Shown: positions 58,723 to 64,000 of the stretch, piece by piece
Layout: each line of letters starts with the position of its first letter
Numbering within the stretch: the first letter of the stretch is position 1
Assembly (NCBI RefSeq): GCF_928382285.1
Contig: NZ_CAKMSS010000004.1
Span: 124,001-188,000 of the forward strand
Direction: 5' to 3'
DNA: 64,000 nucleotides
Origin: Rothia nasimurium
GTDB lineage: Bacteria > Actinomycetota > Actinomycetes > Actinomycetales > Micrococcaceae
Translations under genes and position numbers: made by a program
Notes under the pieces: model-generated
What the model saw: the letters and a program-made list of their open reading frames with translations, nothing else
Told to the model about the DNA's origin: nothing
The model's database searches: none

Positions 58723-59667
58723 ATGGGCCACTCGCACGGCCACTCCCACAGCCATGCCCACGGGCATTCCCACGGCAGCGGGGCTAACGAGCGCCGCCTT
58801 ATCATTGTGGTGGTTATTGCCTGGTCATTGGTTGCCTTCCAGTTGACCGGAGCCTGGCTGACCGGTTCCCTGGCCCTGCTCTTTGACACGGTCCACGTTT
58901 TCACCGATGCCCTGGGGGTCAGCGTTGCCCTGGCCGCCGCGCGTCTGGCCCGCCTGCCGGCGTCCTCGCGCCACACCTGGGGGTTCCGCCGGGTCGAGGT
59001 GCTCTCGGCCATGTTCCAGGCCGCCGTGCTGCTCGGGGTTGGGCTCTTTGTGCTTTACGAGGCGGTGCAGCGCCTGCTGGAACCTGCCCCCATACCCGGC
59101 CTTGAAGTGCTGATTTTCGGCGTCATTGGCCTGGTGGGCAACATCGTGATGATTGCGGTGCTGGTGGGCGGCGACCGCACCAACTTCAACATGCGGGCCG
59201 CCTTCCTGGAAGTGCTCAACGACGCCCTGGGGTCGGTGGCGGTTATTATCTCGGCCCTTATTATCTGGCGTACCGGCTTCTACCAGGCCGACGCCCTAGT
59301 GGCTGTGCTCATCGGTCTGCTGATTATCCCGCGCACCGTCAAGCTCTTCCGCGAAACCACCTCGGTCCTGCTGGAATCAACCCCGCGCGGGCTTGATCTC
59401 GACGAAGTCCGCCGCCACCTGGAAAGCCAGCCCCACGTGGTTGCCGTACACGACCTACACGCCAGCCAGATTTCCTCCGACCTGCCGGTGCTCACCGCCC
59501 ACATTGTGCTCGACGATGAGTGCTTCACCTCGGGCCACTCCGTAGAGATTCTCAAACACCTGCAAAGCTGCGTGGCTGAGCATTTTGAGGTGTCGATCAA
59601 GCACTCCACCTTCCAGATGGAGCCGCGCTCCCTGGCTGCCGACGAAGACCTGCGGCACCTGCACTAG
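58723..59667 (+). CDS. Cation diffusion facilitator (CzcD/ZitB-like)
   Basis: The 314-residue protein has a His-rich N-terminus (GHSHGHSHSHAHGHSHGSG) and six membrane helices. The transport sites are HVFTDALGVSVAL (H/D) in helix 2 and EVLNDALGSVAVI in helix 5, and a cytoplasmic C-terminal domain follows. It exports Zn2+ or a similar ion using protons. It begins 11 bases after the acylphosphatase gene. Confidence 0.93.
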   Translation: MGHSHGHSHSHAHGHSHGSGANERRLIIVVVIAWSLVAFQLTGAWLTGSLALLFDTVHVFTDALGVSVALAAARLARLPASSRHTWGFRRVEVLSAMFQAAVLLGVGLFVLYEAVQRLLEPAPIPGLEVLIFGVIGLVGNIVMIAVLVGGDRTNFNMRAAFLEVLNDALGSVAVIISALIIWRTGFYQADALVAVLIGLLIIPRTVKLFRETTSVLLESTPRGLDLDEVRRHLESQPHVVAVHDLHASQISSDLPVLTAHIVLDDECFTSGHSVEILKHLQSCVAEHFEVSIKHSTFQMEPRSLAADEDLRHLH

Positions 59668-59680
59668 ACCGGAAAGGGGC

Positions 59681-59686
59681 TAGGCT
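59681..59686 (+). promoter_or_regulatory. -10 box for leaderless spermidine-synthase-like gene
   Basis: TAGGCT is followed by seven bases and ATG at 59694. Confidence 0.5.
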
Positions 59687-59693
59687 AGAGAAC

Positions 59694-60503
59694 ATGTCAC
59701 GCACCATTCAACTTTCTTTTTCTGGCCTGAGCGCATCCGTTGCCCCCGACGGCTTCTCAGCGACCGGCCGGATTCTTGAAATCGGCGGGGCAGAGCAGTC
59801 CCACGTGGATCTAGCCCACCCCGATTTCATTTTCTACGAGTACCTACGCCGGATCGGCAACCTGGTCGATCTTCAGGCTGAGCCCGGGGCACCCATCACC
59901 GCCGCCCACCTGGGGGCCGGTGCCCTGACCCTGGTGCGCTATATTCAGGCCACCCGGCCCGGCTCAGCCCAGCTGGCTGTTGACATCGAGCGGGAGCTGC
60001 CCGGTTTTGTGATGGAGCAGCTACCCCTGCCAGAAGGCACTAACTGCACAATTTTGATTGAGGACGCCGCCGCGGCAGCTCCCCGGCTGAGGGATGAGTT
60101 GGGTGCCCCGGGCGGGCTGGATGTGGTCGTCCTCGATATTTTCTCGGGCTGGGAGGCCCCGCCCCACCTGACTACTGCCGAGTTTTACACCGACCTGCGC
60201 CAGGCCCTGGCCCCGGCAGCCGGTGATAGTGCGGGCGGCCTGCTGGCCGTGAATGTGGGGGACGACGCCGGGCTCAGCTTCTTCGTGGCCCAGGCCCGAA
60301 CCCTATTAGAGGTCTTTGAGCACGTCTGGTGCCTGGCTGATACCACCATGCTGGGCGGCCGCCATGCGGGCAACCTTATTCTGGTGGGCTCCCATGTGGC
60401 CCTCACCCAGGACGCCGCAACCTACCTGGTAGGTGCTGGGCCGCACCCGGCGTCCGCCCTGGGCACCGATGAACTGGTGGAGCTGCTCGACAAGCTGGGC
60501 TAG
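59694..60503 (+). CDS. Spermidine-synthase-like methyltransferase-fold protein
   Basis: The 269-residue protein has a Rossmann fold of the polyamine aminopropyltransferase type: AAHLGAGALTLVRYIQATRPGSAQLAVDIERELPGFV (nucleotide side) and LDVVVLDIFSGWEAPPHLTTAEFYTDLRQAL. The catalytic Asp region of true SpeE (DGTD, DxxDP) is replaced by DIFSGWEAP, so aminopropyl transfer is doubtful. Such spermidine synthase-like proteins are common in actinobacteria with unknown role. The 3' end overlaps the opposite pseudogene by four bases. Confidence 0.82.
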   Translation: MSRTIQLSFSGLSASVAPDGFSATGRILEIGGAEQSHVDLAHPDFIFYEYLRRIGNLVDLQAEPGAPITAAHLGAGALTLVRYIQATRPGSAQLAVDIERELPGFVMEQLPLPEGTNCTILIEDAAAAAPRLRDELGAPGGLDVVVLDIFSGWEAPPHLTTAEFYTDLRQALAPAAGDSAGGLLAVNVGDDAGLSFFVAQARTLLEVFEHVWCLADTTMLGGRHAGNLILVGSHVALTQDAATYLVGAGPHPASALGTDELVELLDKLG

Positions 60504-61280
60504 AGGGCGTCCACCTGGGCGATGGTGCTGGTGACAGGTGCGGGTTCGCTCGCTGCCCGCTTGGGGCGAGAGGTCGCTGTGATACCCATAGAGGCTACAG
60601 TCAACAGCAGGATTGCCGCCCAGCGCAGGGCACCGGTTTCTTGGTCTAGCAGCAGCCAGCCGCCAATGGCTGCGATACCAGGCTCTAGGCTGAGCAGAAT
60701 CGAGAAGACATTATTGGGCAGGCGGCGTAGGGCCGCCAGCCCCGTCGATGAGCCTGCCCACGCGGGAGCTCGCCAGAATATAGCAGGCCCAGAAAAAGCC
60801 TGCGACCAGGGCAAAGACCAGGCCTAGAGCAGAGATATGTTCGGCCCCGAAGGCCTTTTCAACTCCGATGAGGGCCATGCCGATGGTGGCTAGCCCGATC
60901 CAGAGACCGTCAATGAGGCGGCGGGAGAGCGCCGCTGCGAGCACGAGCGGGCCAATGAATTCTACAGACACCGCCAGCCCTAGCGGCAGTAGCTCGATGG
61001 CGTGGTAGAAGGCCCCGTTCATAAAGGCAAAAGACGCCCCGAGTAGGGCGACGGCAATCCACTGGGGTAGGTCCCAGGCCCAGAAACGGGGCCGGGTAAG
61101 AGCGCAGATGACCAGGGCAGCTACCCCTAGCCGCAGGGTGGTCACGCCCCAGGCGCCCAGCTGGGGAAAGAGCTGCACCGCAAAAGCCGCGCCTATCTGT
61201 AGAGAGATACAGGAGCCGATTACGAGAAGCACACCGGTGGTCTTATCGGAGCCGGTGAAACGGGAACGGACTGCCTGCAC
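60500..61280 (-). pseudogene. EamA/RhtA-like transporter with internal deletion and frameshift
   Basis: From GTG 61280 (AAGAAGG upstream) the first part encodes TGVLLVIGSCISLQIGAAFAVQLFPQLGAWGVTTLRLGVAALV... up to RVGRLIDGAGG, then stops in a wrong frame. The C-terminal part GLAALRRLPNNVFSILLSLEPGIAAIGGWLLLDQETGAL continues in another frame. Between GAGG and LAALRRLPNN about 60 residues (two or three helices) of the normal ten-helix RhtA-type exporter are missing. The junction lies about 60715-60760. The product cannot be a complete transporter. Confidence 0.82.
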
Positions 61281-61480
61281 GGGTGCCTTCTTTCGCGAGG
61301 GGTACTGCAAACAGTGTAGGTGGCTGCCTGCCGTAGGAGTGGCGCTGACCGCCAAATGTTACGGTGCCGCTCACACATGTGGCGGCCGGTGCCACAATTG
61401 TCACCTAGAGGTGCTGCGTAACCTGTCATGCCCAGGGCATACACGATAGCAAGTACACTGTGTTTAGGGTCGTTTGCCGG

Positions 61481-61486
61481 TAAACT
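61481..61486 (+). promoter_or_regulatory. -10 box for a leaderless gene
   Basis: TAAACT is followed by seven bases and ATG at 61494. No ribosome site is present. Confidence 0.5.
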
Positions 61487-61493
61487 AAAAGCT

Positions 61494-62297
61494 ATGTTCA
61501 ACTTCAACGCATCTAGCGCTTTTGACGCTAACGGTCAGCCCAAGCCCGCAGTTACCCGCACTGTCGACACTGTGCTGAAGGTTCAGCGCCCCCTGATTGT
61601 TTCCATGCTCAAGAAGATGCGTGAGAAGCACCCTAACGAGACCCCCGACCAGATTGCCAAGCGCCTCGAAAAGGCCTACCTGCGCGATGTGACCGTTGGT
61701 GGCGGCGCCGTGGGCGCAACCGCTTTCGTGCCCGGTCTGGGTACTGCGGCGTCCGTCGGTCTCTCTGCTCTGGCAGTTGGCGGCTACCTGGAGCGCACCG
61801 CTATCTACGCGCAGGCTATGGCTGAGCTGCACGGCGTGCACGTAGATGACCCCGAAAAATCCCGCCTCATGGTCATGGCCATCATGCTGGGTGAGGACGG
61901 CTCCGTGCTCATGAACTCAATCCTGGCCCATACCGGCAAGACCGGCGGTGTCTCCCGCAAGTGGGGCATGATGATGGGTTCCAAGGACTCCGGCAAGGTG
62001 TTCAGTATCGAGCGCACCATCCGCAATATGTTCATTAAGCGCTTCTTGACCCGCCAGTCTGGCGCCCTGCTCGGCCGTGCCCTGCCGTTTGGTATTGGTG
62101 CTGTGGTGGGTGGCGGTGCCAACCTGGCCCTGGGTAAGAACGTGGTCAAGTCGGTCGAGCAGACCTTCGGTGCCCTGCCCGCTGTCTTCCCCGATGCCCT
62201 TAACTCCGACCGGGCTCCCAAGTTTGAGGGTGGCAAGGGCGAGGACGCCGGCACCTCCGAGGGTGCGCAGAGTGAGACCGCGCAGCTTGAGAAGTAA
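61494..62297 (+). CDS. Conserved hypothetical protein with Gly-rich hydrophobic helices
   Basis: The protein has 267 residues. A basic helical N-part (VLKVQRPLIVSMLKKMREKHPNETPDQIAKRLEKAYL) is followed by two glycine-rich hydrophobic stretches (GGGAVGATAFVPGLGTAASVGLSALAVGGYL and LLGRALPFGIGAVVGGGANLALG) and an acidic tail. The arrangement recalls EcsC-like or membrane-inserting proteins, but I do not recognise the family. A metallopeptidase gene follows 11 bases later on the same transcript. Confidence 0.75.
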   Translation: MFNFNASSAFDANGQPKPAVTRTVDTVLKVQRPLIVSMLKKMREKHPNETPDQIAKRLEKAYLRDVTVGGGAVGATAFVPGLGTAASVGLSALAVGGYLERTAIYAQAMAELHGVHVDDPEKSRLMVMAIMLGEDGSVLMNSILAHTGKTGGVSRKWGMMMGSKDSGKVFSIERTIRNMFIKRFLTRQSGALLGRALPFGIGAVVGGGANLALGKNVVKSVEQTFGALPAVFPDALNSDRAPKFEGGKGEDAGTSEGAQSETAQLEK

Positions 62298-62308
62298 AGA
62301 GAACTGCC

Positions 62309-63256
62309 ATGGGTTTTAACGACAACCTAAATAACAACTACTCCCAGCGAGGCTCATCGGGCGGCAACGGCCGCTCCGGTGGTGGCGGTGGTGGCGGTGG
62401 TGCGAACCCGCTCATGATGATGCTCATGGGTAGCGTAGCTCGGAAGTTCGGTATTCCCGGCGTGCTTGTTCTTGGTGCTATCTTCCTCTTTGCCTCGGGC
62501 AGCCTTGGTGGCCTGACTGGCGGTAGTTCTAACTCCATGTACGGCACCGAAGCCCAGCAGGACCAGGTTACCGGCGCCGGGAACTTCGACCACTGCCAGA
62601 CCTATGAGGACGCCAACCGCTACGATGATTGCCGTATTCTGGCGACCGGCGTGAGTCTGGATATGGTGTGGGAAGAGAAGCTCCCAGCAGAGGCGGGTAT
62701 CTCCTACACCGCACCCGACCTGGTGCTGGGGGAGGGCCAGCTCTCTACCGGCTGCGGTACCGCCAATATCTCGCAGACCGGCCCCTTCTACTGCCCGGCT
62801 GACCAGACCGTGTATATGTCGGTTCCCTTCTTTGACCAGCTCAAGGCTATGGGCGGGTCGAACGGTGATTTTGCGGTCATGTACGTGACCGCCCACGAGT
62901 TCGCCCACCACATTCAGCAGACCATGGGCACCCTGAAGTACTCCAACTATCAGGACCCGGGCGCTGACTCTGGCGCCGTGCAGGTTGAGGTGCAGGCCGA
63001 CTGCTATGCCGGTGTCTGGGCCTCTCAGGCTGACAAGGGCGAAAATGCCCTGCTCGACCCTCTGACCGAGAGCCAGATCCAGCAGGCGATCGATACGGCC
63101 CGCGCCATCGGTGACGATGCGATTCAGCGTTCTTCGGGCCAAGAGGTTAACCCCGACCTGTGGACCCACGGCTCGTCAGAACAGCGTGTCAGCTGGTTTA
63201 CGAAGGGCTACACCGAGGGCACCATGGCAGCGTGCGCCCAGCCCTTCAACTCCTAG
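62309..63256 (+). CDS. Neutral zinc metallopeptidase (YpfJ-like)
   Basis: The 315-residue protein has a Gly/Asn-rich cytoplasmic head, one membrane helix (GIPGVLVLGAIFLFASGSLGG) and an extracytoplasmic zinc_peptidase domain. The HEXXH site is TAHEFAHHIQQTMG; VQVEVQADCYAGVWA holds the third ligand, followed by a C-terminal SSEQRVSWFTKGYTEG. Several Cys may form disulfides. The substrate is unknown. It probably shares a transcript with the hypothetical gene upstream. Confidence 0.92.
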   Translation: MGFNDNLNNNYSQRGSSGGNGRSGGGGGGGGANPLMMMLMGSVARKFGIPGVLVLGAIFLFASGSLGGLTGGSSNSMYGTEAQQDQVTGAGNFDHCQTYEDANRYDDCRILATGVSLDMVWEEKLPAEAGISYTAPDLVLGEGQLSTGCGTANISQTGPFYCPADQTVYMSVPFFDQLKAMGGSNGDFAVMYVTAHEFAHHIQQTMGTLKYSNYQDPGADSGAVQVEVQADCYAGVWASQADKGENALLDPLTESQIQQAIDTARAIGDDAIQRSSGQEVNPDLWTHGSSEQRVSWFTKGYTEGTMAACAQPFNS

Positions 63257-63303
63257 CTAGTAGCAGGTAGAGTGCTCGCGGGCACGTGCCTGTCTCTACA
63301 GTA

Positions 63304-63371
63304 GGGACCAGATTCCTCCCAAAGTACCTAACGTCCACACGGTATACGGGAGGAATCTGGTCCCTTCTTTT
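63304..63371 (+). terminator. Hairpin terminator, 17-bp perfect arms
   Basis: GGGACCAGATTCCTCCC (63304-63320) pairs perfectly with 63348-63364 around a 27-base loop and is followed by TTCTTTT. It ends the metallopeptidase transcript and faces the stop of a convergent gene. Confidence 0.85.
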
Positions 63372-64000
63372 AACCCCTGAAACGAGAACGGGCGCGGACG
63401 AATGCGCGGGCAGCTAGACGGGCACCCTTGGCGGTTGCCCCGTCGGCTGCCGCCAGTTCCGCTTCGGTGCTGGGCCGTACCTGAGTTTCGGTCACCACCG
63501 GGGCCGGGCCTTCAATGGCGGACGCCGTCACCGGCTCGGGTGCCTCAATCTGGGAGGGCTCGACCGGCTCGGGCTCATCCAGAGCAGAAGGCGCTACCGG
63601 CTCAGGTGCTTCAATGGCACTGACCTCTTCGGCAGAAAGTTCTAGCAGGTCAGCGTCATCGTCGGCGGGTGCCGAACCCCCGCTACCCTGCCCCGACCCG
63701 TCGACCGGACCGCCGGCGTCCTGCCCGCTATCCAAGACCGTGAGGGTGCTGGCAGGTAGCTGGTCAGGAGCTGCCCCCAGGTTCTGGTCTACCTGGGCGA
63801 TAATCTGCTGGGCAAAATCCCGGCGCATCTTCTGACTAGCGAAAACAGCGCCTCCCGTCTTGACTAGCTGTTCGCCTGCCTTGACCAGCAGCAGGGTCTG
63901 AGGGTTGCGCAGGCCGATGGCTGCTACGGCTCCCAGAATGTTCATCTGCTGGGTGGCTCCACCATCGCGGGGGGCCTCCTGCATCTGGGTGAGAATATCG
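63370..64000 (-). CDS. Hypothetical protein, 5' truncated by window end
   Basis: The frame stays open to base 64000 (DILTQMQEAPRDGG... at the edge), so the start lies outside; about 210 residues are visible. A first part, MNILGAVAAIGLRNPQTLLLVKAGEQLVKTGGAVFASQKMRRDFAQQIIAQVDQNLG, is helical. The middle is acidic with repeated (E/S)APEPV and DEPEPVEPSQIEAPEP units. The end is basic (GARLAARAFVRARSRFRG). I do not recognise the family. The ATG at 63984 is an internal Met. Confidence 0.65.
   Translation of the reverse strand, partial: DILTQMQEAPRDGGATQQMNILGAVAAIGLRNPQTLLLVKAGEQLVKTGGAVFASQKMRRDFAQQIIAQVDQNLGAAPDQLPASTLTVLDSGQDAGGPVDGSGQGSGGSAPADDDADLLELSAEEVSAIEAPEPVAPSALDEPEPVEPSQIEAPEPVTASAIEGPAPVVTETQVRPSTEAELAAADGATAKGARLAARAFVRARSRFRG

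Overview
The window looks like chromosome of a high-GC actinobacterium of the Micrococcaceae, most like Rothia or a close relative. This rests on family resemblance of the proteins, GTG/TTG starts, a CsoR copper locus, a MocR regulator, an actinobacterial HSP90-family operon and many leaderless promoters of the form TANNNT, 6-7 bases, then ATG/GTG. No rRNA, tRNA, prophage, complete IS element or CRISPR array was seen. A perfect parS site at 5900-5915 and a near match at 27785-27800 suggest the origin-proximal part of the chromosome (inference).

Layout. 1-5 kb: a 5'-truncated MBL-fold/rhodanese sulfur enzyme, an indolepyruvate/2-keto acid decarboxylase, a small toxin-antitoxin pair, an alpha/beta hydrolase and a VIT-family metal transporter. 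5-12 kb: a Suc_Fer-like protein, an S4 RNA-binding protein, two GNAT acetyltransferases, an AroE-like dehydrogenase, a MATE exporter and an AT-rich, probably acquired MFS transporter, followed by a possible small RNA. 12-16.5 kb: a YbjN / HSP90-like / helical-repeat operon. 16.6-20.2 kb: TetR plus a repeat-rich YhgE/Pip membrane protein. 20-30 kb: a PLD-like protein, an antitoxin with a broken PIN toxin, a TPM-domain protein, pdxS and pdxT joined in one frame across a C7 tract, a secreted GH16 hydrolase, a MocR regulator and two small membrane proteins.

30-41.5 kb is mainly branched-chain amino acid/acyl-CoA catabolism: mmsA, a 3-hydroxyisobutyryl-CoA hydrolase, an acyl-CoA synthetase, an acyl-CoA dehydrogenase, an SDR dehydrogenase, mmsB and an enoyl-CoA hydratase. 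A decayed second decarboxylase lies in front of mmsA; MOSC and LLM-flavin proteins follow. 41.5-45.4 kb is a copper module (YdhK lipoprotein, P-type ATPase, CopZ, CsoR with operator). 45.5-64 kb holds a GH15 enzyme, LysE, an AlbA_2/ATPase regulator with 12-bp iterons, a BASS transporter with a 31-residue membrane protein in front, an M48 peptidase, pta-ackA, a DsbA-like lipoprotein, a nitrilase-family hydrolase, acylphosphatase, a CDF transporter, a spermidine-synthase-like protein, a deleted EamA transporter, a neutral zinc metallopeptidase and a truncated hypothetical.

The most unusual layer is between the genes. At least 17 long inverted repeats sit in intergenic gaps. They include (i) four ~100-bp hairpins at three loci that share a central core but have locus-specific, self-complementary arms; (ii) four copies of a ~57-bp palindrome; (iii) twin palindromes flanking the MOSC gene; and (iv) a perfect 67-bp palindrome. 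The octamer CGGACGCC also appears strongly over-represented. All of this was read by eye; no search or alignment was run.
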